From contig NW_020167527.1 of the NCBI RefSeq assembly GCF_001641265.1, positions 1,364,001 to 1,428,000 of the forward strand: DNA of 64,000 bases, written 5' to 3'. The translations under genes were made by a program, and so were the position numbers. This stretch comes from Pseudogymnoascus destructans. Taxonomy: Eukaryota > Ascomycota > Leotiomycetes > Thelebolales > Thelebolaceae. This document shows, one piece after another, positions 54,023-64,000 of this stretch (the stretch's first letter is position 1; every line of letters begins with the position of its first letter). A model generated the notes under the pieces. That model did not search any database and had not been told where the DNA came from. It worked only from the letters and a program-made list of their open reading frames with translations.

Positions 54023-57000
54023 ATGTCAGCACGGGGGAGTGCTGATTCAAAACATATAGCAGCCTCAGACACAGTCACAGCTGCTATTCCTGAAAAACTT
54101 GAAAAATCCCCACCAGGCACAACTTCAACTGAGACTACAACTTCTCCCCTAGACAACAAAGATGTGTCGATGGTGCTTTCTCAGAGTTTCACACACCTGT
54201 TAATCCCTATTCAACTCCATTTCAAACAACAGGTGTTATCTACAAGGGCTATGATAGACTCAGGGGCAACAGGCAACTTTATATCTCAAGACCTCATCTT
54301 GACACACCAGTTACCTACAATTCCCAAACGCACTCCAGAGTTGCTCCGAGTCATTGATGGAACTCCTATCAGTTCAGGTTCCATTACCTGCAACTCCCCA
54401 GTACTCAAACTTAAGATTCCCCTAGGAAAATCAACATTTTCAGACACCATCTCTTTAGATGTTATACCAATGAAGTACCCAGTCATCCTAGGTCTTCCAT
54501 GGCTTCAAAGGCATGATCCAACTATCAATTGGAAGCATTTATCGCTTGGGTTTAGCTCAAATCCTGAGCTCAATACTGAAAAAACCCTTCAAGCCTCAGT
54601 TACCCCTATTCAGGTCCAAGACTCAGACTTGTCCCAGATCAAGGATTTTGACCAAACTATGGACGATATATCATCTCTGATATGGGTTAAACCTTTCCAA
54701 CCTGTCCTGGAGATAGCAGCTACTTCAGATTTGGAGAAATCATCTCAGGAGGTCATTTTGCCTTTAGCATACCAAGACTACCAACATCTTTTTGACAAGG
54801 CAAAGGCATCAATTCTGCCAAAGCACCAGCCTTATGACCATGAGATACCACTCGCAGAAGGCTCAATGCCTCCCTACGGCCCTATCTACTCTCTATCTGA
54901 ATTAGAGCTGAAAACTCTCAGAGAATACCTAGATGAGAACCTTAGTTCTGGCTTTATCAGACCTTCTTCCTCACCAGCAGGAGCTCCCATTCTCTTTGTC
55001 AAGAAGAAAAATGGCTCCTTGCGTCTCTGTGTTGATTATAGGGGCCTTAATGCAGTCACTGTTAAAAACAGATATGCTTTACCCCTTATCCCTGAGCTCA
55101 TGGATAGGCTCTCTTCAGCAAGGATCTTTACCAAGTTAGATCTCAGGGGAGCTTATAACAGGTGATGAGTGGAAGACAGCATTCAGAACACGCTATGGTC
55201 ATTTTGAATACCAGGTAATGCCTTTTGGGCTTGCCAATGCACCTGCTTCTTTCCAAGCTCTCATGAATGATATTCTAAGACCTTACTTGGATATCTTTGT
55301 TGTTGTCTACTTAGATGACATTCTTATATACTCTTTAGACACTCAAGAGCATGTTCTACATGTTAGACAAGTCTTAGAGAAGCTATCTCAAGCACAACTC
55401 TTTTGCAAACTTGAGAAATGTCTTTTCCATATGTCTCAAGTTGATTTCTTGGGACATAGAATTTCAACAGAAGGCATTCAGATGGATCCTGAAAAGACAA
55501 AAGCAGTACAAACGTGGCCTATTCCTTCCAGCATTAAAGAGGTTCAGTCTTTCCTTGGGGTTGCCAACTATTACAGGAGGTTTATACCAAGATATACATC
55601 CTTGGCTTTACCCCTTACTCAATTACTTCACAAGGACACTTTGTATCACTGGGATAAGACACAGCAAGATGCTTTCGATGCTCTTAAAGGAGAATTCAAA
55701 GAAGGAAAATGTTACTACACTTTAACCCCTTGAAACTTGCCACTCTTGAGACAGATGCCTCAGATTTTCCTATTTCTGGAATCTTATACCAAGCTCCAAA
55801 GGACAAACAAGAAGAGCTACAGCCTGTGGCATTTTACTCAAGAAAGCTATCAGCAGCCGAACAAAACTATCCCATTACAGACAAGGAACTGCTTGCCATA
55901 GTATGTTCTCTAAAGCATTGGAGATGCTACCTTGAAGGGGCAAACTATCCTATCACTATTTACAGTGACCATTCAAATCTCTTGACCTTTACAACCACTA
56001 AACAGCTCAATCGACGACAAGCAAGGTGGTCTGAACAACTAGGAGGTTTTGACTTTGTTATAAAACATATCTCAGGGGCCAAGAATCAAAGAGCAGATCT
56101 CCTCTCAAGAAGACATGACTACCAAGATTCTGCTAAAACAAGCAATACAAAGGCCCTGCTAGACTCTACAAAGCTTATAGCAGCATCTTTAAGCAACCCT
56201 CGCACTACAGAGGACTTAGAGGGAAACTTATCCCCTCAAGACCAAGTTGCCCCCATTACCTCTTCTCAGAAACCAGAGACCTTTAAAGACTAAACACCCT
56301 CAGCAACACTTCTTAAAGCATTCAAAGATGCTTACAACCACGATCCCTTTGCCAAAAGAACTTTGGAATACCTCCAGAAGAAAGGCTTCTCTCTTGAGAA
56401 AGTTGGACTACGAAATTTCTCAAAAAATCAGCAAGGACTTCTCTTATTCAAGAGCTATATCTATGTCCCAAGGGATAAACGATTACAGCTACACCTCCTA
56501 CACAGCTGCAGGGCACTTTGGCTTTGCAAAAACTTATGAACTTCTAACAAGAAAGTTCTACTGGCCTAGTCTAAGGACTACTCTTCAAGACTATATATCT
56601 TCTTGCACTACTTGCAACTTGAACAAACCTACACGGCAAAAGCCCTATGGCCTCTTGCAGCCTCTACCTATACCAGAACGCCCATGGGACTCCATATCCA
56701 TTGACTTTATAGTCAAGTTGCCTCCTTCTATCCCAAAAGGGGGTGCTACCCCTTATGACTCTATCCTTGTGGTGGTAGAAAGGCTCACAAAATGGCACAC
56801 TTTGAGCCTTGCAATGAGACTATCACAGCTTCTGAACTTGCGTGGCTATTCCTCAAGGTGGTCTTTAAATATCATGGAATTCCTGGACACTGGATCTCAG
56901 ATAGGGGAACAGTTTTCACTTCAAACTTTTTTAAGGAGTTCTCTAAACTCTTAAACATGGAACAACGCTTCTCTACAGCTTATCACCCTCAAACAGATGG

Positions 57001-57791
57001 CCAGACAGAGAGAGTCAACTCTGTACTTGAACAATATCTAAGAATTTATACACTATGCTCAAGACAACTGGGCAGATCTTCTCCATCTTGCAGAATTTGC
57101 TTACAACAACACTGTCTCTAACACCACAAAAGAGACACCTTTCTATGCAAACTATGGTTATCACCCTAGGTTTGAAGTGGCAGAACTTAATCGTCCTGAA
57201 AATCTCAAAAACCCTTCTGCTACTGAAAGAATCATCTACCTTAAGGACCTCCAGGACTATCTCAAGGTCCAAATACAGTGTGCACAAGACGAGCAGGCTC
57301 AGGCCTTTAACAGGGGGGTGGTTGCACCACAATTCAAAGTTGGTGATCAAGACTTTTTGTCTAGAAGACATATCACAACTACTAGACCATCAGACAAACT
57401 TGATACTAAAAGACTTGGACCCTTTAAGATCACAAGGACTATTGGCAAGAATGCTTTCGAGCTTGCATTACCACCTACTTGGACTATCCATAATGTCTTC
57501 CATGCATCTCTCTTGTCTAAGGCACAAGAAAGTTCCTTAAGACCACTTCAGTCTCCTCCACCTCCTGTTCTGATTTTGGATCAACCAGAATATGAAGTAG
57601 AGTCTATCCTTGACAAAAAGACACTTAGAGGTCAGGACTACTTCCTCGTTAAGTGGAAAGGCTATTCTACAAGTGACAACACTTGGGAACCTAAGAGAAA
57701 TCTAAAAAATGTATCCAAGCTGATTCTAGAATTTCTTTCTAAGAAAGCCACCTGGCTAAAGGGCAAGCACACAGCTAACAAACGTCCTTAA
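54023..57791 (+). pseudogene. pol: gypsy-3 Pol (chromovirus type), multiply frameshifted
   Basis: Order: aspartic protease (MIDSGATGNFIS), reverse transcriptase (LRLCVDYRGLN, MPFGLANAPA, VVYLDDILIYS), RNase H (LETDASDFPISGIL, DLLSRR), integrase with H-H-C-C finger (SCTTCNLNK) and DDE core (SIDFIVKLPP, SDRGTVF, GQTERVNSVLEQYL), and a C-terminal chromodomain (YEVESILDKK...YFLVKWKGYSTSDNTWEP). Gag is missing. At least five frame breaks: a short deletion after LDLRGAYN near 55160, near 55715, near 56290, near 56800 and near 57040. The chromodomain places it in the chromovirus clade, which targets heterochromatin. Inactive. Confidence 0.92.
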
Positions 57792-57802
57792 GAGGGGTAT
57801 CA

Positions 57803-58712
57803 TGTCATACTGACATTTGTTGCACTCAATTTGCTGTCAAACTCAAGAGCAAACTTAAAAATCTCCTCCTCAAACCTACAAGTCACTATACATATTTTGG
57901 CTTATCACACCAACAACAAGAGCAATACTACTCAACGATTGCTACAACCATCTATGATTCATTACACGTCATCGCTCCTTAGTTACTGGGCCGATATTAC
58001 CACATAGCATATCTCTACAACCCTCTATGATTCATTACATGACATCACTCATACTACCACATGACATATCTCTACCAACTAGAGGCCTAGGAGCATGAAC
58101 GATAGCTCTAAAAGCTCCTACGAACCTCTATGATTCATTACACGTCATCGCTCTTTAGTTACCCACAAGATTGGTTAAGTTATGACATAATTTGTCTATG
58201 ACATAATTTGTCTATAGGGGTACTCTGACCTTGGACCTCCTTTTACTTCCTATAGGCTACGAACCTAAGAGATGGTTCTATGGGATTCTCTTACGTCGAC
58301 TACAGTTACCAAGCCTGGTTAGTCATGGAAAGTCTTGGAAAATGAGAGAACTACACTCCTTTAGCATAAATAGGATTGCCCTTTCCTTAAGAAAGGGCAA
58401 GCAGACAATACAGTAAATCGACTATCACATACTTCCACGTCTTTTCCAAGCTTCCAAGCATTGATCTTGTTACTCCTTGTTTCTGAAAAGTCAGTGAGGT
58501 GCTAACCTCTGACTTATCCCTGAATTCTCAGACTCAACATTTGTTACAACTTGTCTAAACCACTCCACTACATCATACACCTGATTGCTGCATTGTGGAA
58601 TAGTCTAAGCTACGACCCTTTGGCTCTTTTTCCTAAGACAGTGTGTTGTCTTAGTAAAATCATCCCTTCCTTGGGTGGCTAGATTCTCACATCTGGTGCA
58701 CCCACCATTACA
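57803..58712 (+). mobile_element. 3' LTR of gypsy-3 (LTR-3 family)
   Basis: 910-bp LTR, TGTCATACTGACATTTG...CCACCATTACA, right after the purine-rich AAGAGGGGTATCA following the chromodomain stop. Two 16-bp ATGACATAATTTGTCT units. This links the solo LTRs A, B and C to gypsy-3. The base pairs after its end (TTCCTCTCTTC) belong to the inverted flank copy; no matching 5' LTR or duplication is in the window. Confidence 0.93.
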
Positions 58713-58843
58713 TTCCTCTCTTCATCTTTTTTGTATCCTTCGTAGTAGACCTATAGGATAGCATCCGTTTAGCCTCTGACTCGCACTCTCATATGCTATT
58801 ACTGTGAGCTGGGTGCCCTGTGTCCTTACAAGTAGAGTGGGCT
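58713..58843 (+). pseudogene. Inverted fragment of caspase-like family 5' region
   Basis: 131 bp that are the reverse complement of 53186-53285 plus 51739-51769, i.e. the 5' flank and first coding bases of copy A without LTR-C. It reads YYCELGALCPYK then TAG, after which similarity ends. It starts exactly at the end of the gypsy-3 LTR. Confidence 0.85.
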
Positions 58844-60023
58844 GTAACACTACTCCCCTTCCCTTCTAGCATTGTCTCAATCGCTTAAGTAGTTGGTGTG
58901 GTCTTTCTTCACTAGGTTAAGTTTGTCTTCCTCCTCTATTATGCCTGCTGTTCATTTAACATATAAAGAACGTCATGTGCTTGCTAACCAAATTAAAGTA
59001 CAAGGCATTGAAATGTTTCGTTGCACTAATTGTCAAGGTTCCTTAAAAAAAATGCTATGTCTCTGTAGCTTCGGCATCCGCTCGTTATAGGGAGTGTGTC
59101 AAATCGGGTTTAAAGTGCAATGTTCGAAATCTACCTATAAGTGACTAGGCTGCCATTAAGCGCGAAGAGTCCTAGGTTGCTAAAGCGCTTATGTAAACTA
59201 CTGCTAAGTTGCATGAGATGCTAGCCCGTCCATCTCACCTAATGAAGTAACAACAATTTGTTCATACTTAGGCTAAGGAAATGTTATAGCGTGGTTTGGA
59301 TAAACTTAGATGAGCTTGATGCTGTCGAAATAGAGGAGCGAGAAGCCCCTAAGGCTTCTACTTCCGTTATGTAGAGCTCTGTTCTTTTCGACCCCCTTGC
59401 TGCTTCTCCCGCATCTTAGGATCGCTAGTTAATGGATGTTAGCATTGATATTCCTCTAATAGGCTACGACTAATGTTCTGTGTAGTTTCTATGACTTGTC
59501 TGTAGGTTTATAACCTTTTCATTTTATCAAAAACTCTTCTTTACGTCCTACTAACTTCTGTCTAGGATTGCTTCGACCTTATATTCAATGATCTCATTCT
59601 CTAGCTAGAGTTACATGTTAGTCGCAGTTAGGGTGTTTCCTCTTGTTAGTTCTAACAATGAGACATGAAAAACTAGGTGTAGTCTAGAGTTCTTAGGTAG
59701 CTTTAGTCTGTAATTAACTAAGCTGACTTTGTTCTATATTTTGAATGGTCCTAATTTCTTGAAGTCTAACTTCGTACTTTTTAGGATAGACATTGCCTAA
59801 TCTTGTCTAATGTCTATCCCAAAAAGCGAAAACATACCTGTATTAGTGCTATAGAAAACCAAAATACCACTCGAACGAGAGGGGTGGGATATCGGGATGC
59901 GCTAGCTGTTCAACGAGTTGACGGACGAGTGCATATCCATCACCATCAATTTAACCCTAAAGCATCTCCATCGTATGCAAATCAGTTTTCCCCAGCCGCA
60001 TGCGCATCCCGAGCAAATCTCCC
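58844..60023. other. Decayed coding remnant with cysteine-rich motif
   Basis: The plus strand from ATG 58941 encodes PAVHLTYKERHVLANQIK and, across one frameshift, a cysteine cluster C-T-N-C ... K-C-Y-V ... Y-R-E-C-V-K-S-G-L-K-C-N-V, followed by a charged coil (about 59150-59340: RGLDKLDELDAVEIEEREAP) broken by many TAG and TGA codons. This looks like an old repetitive-element or zinc-binding family ORF. The rest, to 60023, shows nothing clear. Confidence 0.45.
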
Positions 60024-60884
60024 CTACTGGCCTTCAACCGAATTCTCTGCCTCCGATCGAGAAGACTGCGAGATTTTCTCAAGTTCTTCCCGCATCGGGC
60101 GCTCGTAGGTCGACATAATCCTGGGAATCATCGCTCTAATCCGGCTGGTGCCCTCGATATTTGACATGCCGGACCGGAAAACTCCTGCTACCGAAATCGG
60201 AGTTGGCTTTTTATGCCATGGAGTGAGAAGGCGTAATACGGCAACGTACCTTTGCATTGTACCAAGGCATCGAGTTTGGCTTCGGCTTTGGCAAGGTCCC
60301 AACCAGCGTGGTCTATACAGCCTGCGATATACTTGTTGTACCCCTTAACATACCGATGGCCTTGAAAGCGATTCGGCTCATCGAATAAGGCGTATCTACA
60401 CACCAAGTGGAAGAATGCATCTATTAAATTTCGGTCATATATGTAGGCCTCAACGTCGACCTGACGGCAATCCGGCATATCGATATCCCAGAAATTCTTA
60501 TACATCGTTGCCGCCCCCATAACTTGGTTCATGTGGTAGTCGATCGATTTTCGCATCAATACCAGAGCGTTGAAACTAAGCGGTTCACAAATATCACGGA
60601 ATAGACCGATAATGGAGCCATGGAATGGTATGTTTTTCGCTGCTGAAACGTTCATAGGCCAGCTTGCCATGTATCCGCGCGCTTCTCTCTCGGCGGCCGT
60701 TTTCACCTGATGATAGGAGAGAGTTTTGTACGCTAGCTTCGGTAGCTCTTGTTGCAGTTCAGCAGTATCTTCGAGCTGTGATGAGTTGCTTTCCGGCTTC
60801 CTTGAGGGAAGCCCTGTTTCATCCGAATGTTCCATCGTCCAATTGTGATTCTGAGAGTTGATAGGTTGAAAGTCGATATGAGGA
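60024..60884 (-). pseudogene. Caspase-like family copy B, C-terminal domain only
   Basis: Paralogue of copy A. Exon 1 60835-60250 and exon 2 60187-60024 (249 residues from ATG 60835), intron GTACGT...GGTAG at the same position as in copy A. Similarity to copy A extends upstream of that ATG to about 60880 (FQPINSQNHNWTMEHSDETG against FSSQDDQWEMEYSERTG), where a TAA stops the frame and AT-rich DNA begins, so the caspase-like N-terminal domain has been lost. The remaining frame is intact: SIDYHMNQVMGAATMYKNFW, then MPDCRQVDVEAY and YALFDEPNRFQGHRYVKGYN. It may still be expressed as a short protein; function unknown. Confidence 0.6.
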
Positions 60885-61917
60885 AGTTAAAAACCCGAAA
60901 ATGCTATATTTTTAAAAAATATATTGCCAAAAGCAGAAAAAAGAAAGCAGAAAAAAAAAAGCAGAAAAAAGAATCCATCCCCTTCGTTTACAAAACCCAC
61001 ATTTCAAAATACCAAATGTCTAGTTGATACTACCAAGTCTCTCTAATCAGACGATGCTTTTGTTGCCTACTCAGGTACATTTTCGAGTTTGGCCACAGTT
61101 CTGTGATAGGGAGCTAGGGCGCTATCCTCACACCAACTTTTAGGCTTCGTCCAGTTCGAACACTCCGACTGAGACCTCGGACGTCCGCATCTTCCCATGA
61201 GGCCGGACTACCAGGTGGCAAAGCGGTAGAAGACACCTGTGTGGGAGGGGTACTTGCGTGTACTTGTCCCCATCGCCGCCGCGGAGGGGGGGAAGGAGTC
61301 ACCCAGCACCATCAGCTGCTCGCCGAGCTTCGGAGCGCGAATTCCCCGCCTGTGTCTGTGAAGAGCCAACCCCAACCCCCTCCTCCTCCGCAGTATCAGG
61401 CAAACCAACGCAAACCAACCCCGTGACAACGGAAAAGTGTGAGTGCTGGTTATGCTGCCTGTCTTTGCAAACACTTGCCTCGGGAGGGAAGGGTGAAGAG
61501 ACCACGCACCAACCCCGTAGGGACTGGGAAAGGGGAGGAGGTTCCTTCACCTGTCATGAGTAAACCATTGGTGCGTCATCGATTACTGGTCTCGAAACCA
61601 GAGCAAGCAGAAAAACCAGGCTAGGTGGTGGGGTAAGGGGGATGTTTGTGTGTAGGAGTGGTATGCTGCCTCATCTTCCCAAGGAAAGTGTGAACAGGCA
61701 GGCGGATGGAATGGCATACTCGTCACCATTGCCGTCCCCTCCCGGCTCACCAGGAAGGCAAAACCCAACTTCCCCAACGGGTAAGATGACAGAAATAAGC
61801 CCACGCGGCGATGATACCCCTCCAAACGAGTCCTGAAGAGAGGGGAATTGGAAATCATGATGTACTAACTCACCGAGATGACTAGGGAATGGCAAACCCA
61901 ATTCCACATTCCACCCC

Positions 61918-62062
61918 CATCACCATCGTCATCCCCTTCATCCCCGTCATCCCCGTCATCCCCGTCATCCACGTCATCCACGTCATCCCCGTCATCCCCG
62001 TCATCCCCGTCATCCCCGTCATCCCCGTCATCCACGTCATCCACGTCATCCCCGTCATCCCT
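61918..62062 (+). repeat. (CATCCCCGT)n nonamer array
   Basis: About 15 copies of CATCCCCGT with CATCCACGT variants arranged in pairs. The variants recur at regular intervals, which suggests expansion of a larger compound unit. Open in all frames on both strands. Confidence 0.95.
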
Positions 62063-62659
62063 CCCCCCCCTGCCTGCCTGTCTGTGTGCCTGCCTACACT
62101 CCCTCCTCCCACACCCCCCCCAACACCCACTCGGCACCCCTCCCGCGGCAGACAGGTGGCAAACCCCCTCGTGTAATGTTGTGTAATCCCAACGACAGCG
62201 ACAGCTGGTAAAAGAAAGGGCACGCAGGATACGGCATCACACCCTAGCTACCTAGCAGGACATGGTCTTTACTCTAATTGACACCGTACGCACTTGCGTG
62301 GGCGATAGGGTTAGGCAGTAGAGTTGCATAGCCTGGTATGCCGAGCTGAACGGGTGTCATCAGCCACGGGAGGGAGGAAGGCAGTGTGCACAAGGCTGCG
62401 CTGTGCTGGGAAGGACAACCCCAACGGTCACAAGAGGAGGTCGTCGGTGTCATATCATCACCTGGATATGATGTCGAAAGGGTGGTGTGCAGCCTAAACC
62501 CGCCAATCCTCAGCCGCACGCCACACCAGCGGGCCCCACGACGGCCATCCATCCAGGCAGGCAGCCAGGCAGGCAGCGCAAAACATGGCAGGAGGTATGG
62601 CGACGTTGTTCACGCGGGCATTTATTCATCGAAAGGGGTGAGGGAAAAAATCCTTCACG

Positions 62660-62662
62660 TCG

Positions 62663-62693
<31 letters not shown>

Positions 62694-62720
62694 CGTCGTT
62701 GTTGTCGTCGTCGTCGGTCT
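62660..62720 (+). repeat. (GTT/GTC)n trinucleotide array
   Basis: About 20 GTT and GTC triplets in a row. Confidence 0.95.
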
Positions 62721-62826
62721 AACCTCCCTCCAACTTCTCTCACGATCAACGGGTTGGAAGCGCGCGCCGGTTTAGAGACCATTACCGCCTACCCTCCCCC
62801 GTAAGTACCTCTTTAGAACTTTGTAA

Positions 62827-62863
62827 ATAGAAACAAAGAAACAAAGAAACAAAGAAACAAAGA
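62827..62863 (+). repeat. (AAACAAAG)n octamer array
   Basis: Four to five copies of AAACAAAG. Confidence 0.95.
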
Positions 62864-63607
62864 AGCCAAAAATCCCTCACCACCAAAAAAACCCATCCTC
62901 CCGTCCAGCGTCTCCCCAAACCCCAAACCACTGCCAATACACCTCTCCCCTTCTTCTCGCATCGTGGCCATGAAACACGGTCGCCGTCGCCAGATTGCCG
63001 CCAGCGCCAAGGCCCGGGGCCAAAGCCAGGCCGCGGCGTCTAAATTTACCGGTAAGTTACAGTAAGTTACTCGAGTACCCCGTTCCGTTCCCTTTCTCTA
63101 CCCTGGTACGTACCAAAGGGGACGGACGGGGTGAGTGGGCGGTAAGCGAGACGATTCCCGAAACGGCCATCACCAACCAACCATATGGGACTGAATTGGC
63201 AGCGCAGCACGTTTCAAGCTGTTTTGGGTGGTTCGATGATGCGGAAGATGGGAATGGGAAATACGGGGAGAGGTGGGAGGGAGGGGAGAACGTTTGAGGC
63301 GCTGTCACTCTCACCCTTTCCCCTCCACTCAGTATTCAGGCCGAGTCAGATAATACACCCCCGACCACGATGACTCCCCTGGACACATCCTCAGCGCAGC
63401 GCAGTGGGAGGCATATTCCACCGCAACCGTGCAGCGATGAGTCCCCTCCACCACGCGATCACAGACGACTGACTGCACACAGAAAAACGCACCAACCAGG
63501 CGATCATGAGAAGTTGTATCCGCGGGGTATCATTGGTCCCATGGGACATTTTGGCTATGGGGGGGGGGGTAGAGTAGACCGGAGGAGGGATGGTAGGGCT
63601 GTGCCCC

Positions 63608-63676
63608 TCTCATCCCCTCTATCCCCTCTATCCCCTCTATCCCCTCTATCCCCTCTATCCCCTCTATCCCCTCTAA
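63608..63676 (+). repeat. (CCCCTCTAT)n array
   Basis: Seven or so copies of a 9-bp unit CCCCTCTAT, purine-poor. Confidence 0.95.
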
Positions 63677-63937
63677 TCCCCATCCCCTCCCCACCAGGTG
63701 GTGGTGGTGGTGATGACGACGATGACGATGATGATGGGTGCGGTGATGGGTACCAGTGACCTCAGTTCTGGCGACGGTAATCGCGGGGTAAACGGTCGTC
63801 CCACCCGCGACGATGACGATATCCCACCTCGCCGGTGAGGGAATCACCCTCACCGAGAACGAAAGCAGCTCCGCAAACCCTTCAAACTCGTGCCTTTGTA
63901 TGCAGGGCACATGTCCACGTCGACGGTTGCAGTGTCC

Positions 63938-64000
63938 CATCTCCCATCTCCCATCTCCCATCTCCCATCTCCCATCTCCCATCTCCCATCTCCCATCTCC
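63938..64000 (+). repeat. (CTCCCAT)n heptamer array, runs off window
   Basis: At least eight copies of CTCCCAT, continuing at the window end. Confidence 0.95.

Larger units (their letters stand above)
60885..64000. other. Low-complexity terminal region
   Basis: About 3.1 kb with no convincing gene. It contains at least five tandem arrays (listed separately). A short basic open segment starting MAMKHGRRRQIAASAKARGQ near 62968, followed by GTAAGT, could be a first exon but nothing after it supports a gene. No TTAGGG telomere repeats are seen. Confidence 0.5.

Noticed and set aside
61878..62223. Asp/Gly- and Ser/Pro-repeat proteins
   Set aside because: Products of the 9-bp tandem array on both strands, not genes.
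63938..64000. Telomere at the window end
   Set aside because: The CTCCCAT repeat differs from the fungal TTAGGG/CCCTAA repeat and continues without capping features.

Overview
This is nuclear DNA of a filamentous ascomycete (Pezizomycotina). The conserved genes have short introns with GTRNGT donors and CTNAC branch sites, and they are fungal housekeeping genes: an anthranilate synthase with its own ORF, a BET protein of Bdf1 type, Rix7, Vps20, Lsm1, Ate1 and cytochrome c. Genus cannot be fixed from sequence alone.

Layout. 1-20.1 kb is a nest of transposable elements around one sugar-transporter gene (8.1-10.2 kb) and a histidinol dehydrogenase remnant (11.5-11.8 kb). 20.8-49.5 kb is a gene-dense, TE-free core of 12 intron-containing or compact genes: a coiled-coil protein, TRP2/trpE, LSM1, a Nudix hydrolase, ATE1, RRP42, BDF1, a mitochondrial carrier, a DUF2293-like protein, RIX7, VPS20 and cytochrome c, followed by a small mitochondrial membrane protein. 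49.9-60.9 kb is a second TE nest. It contains three copies or pieces of an uncharacterised gene family with a caspase-like N-terminal domain, one of them broken by three LTR insertions, and a decayed chromodomain gypsy element. 60.9-64 kb holds almost only tandem arrays and low-complexity DNA.

Elements recognised: gypsy-1 (1-4580, with LTRs of family LTR-1), gypsy-2 (12.6-14.6 kb), gypsy-3 (54.0-58.7 kb, LTR family LTR-3), a hAT element, two pogo/Fot1-like elements, and a pair of 128-129 bp mini-LTRs. Seven solo or interrupted LTR insertions have exact 5-bp target duplications, or an intact reading frame across the site when they are removed, so their order can be read. pogo-3 landed in the hAT transposase; an LTR-1 landed in pogo-3; two LTR-3 solo LTRs landed in the hAT; an LTR-1 landed inside an LTR-3, which had itself landed in the caspase-like gene.

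Main structural result. The pogo-3 element and one LTR-1 are each split between about 4.58 kb and 12-14.6 kb, and the halves are complementary. Both splits are explained if the 7.6-kb block 4581-12186, which carries the sugar transporter, was once in the opposite orientation between 14606 and 14607 and moved into an LTR. The core genes show no operon logic; their arrangement is ordinary fungal synteny, with one notable divergent pair (cytochrome c and a mitochondrial membrane protein).
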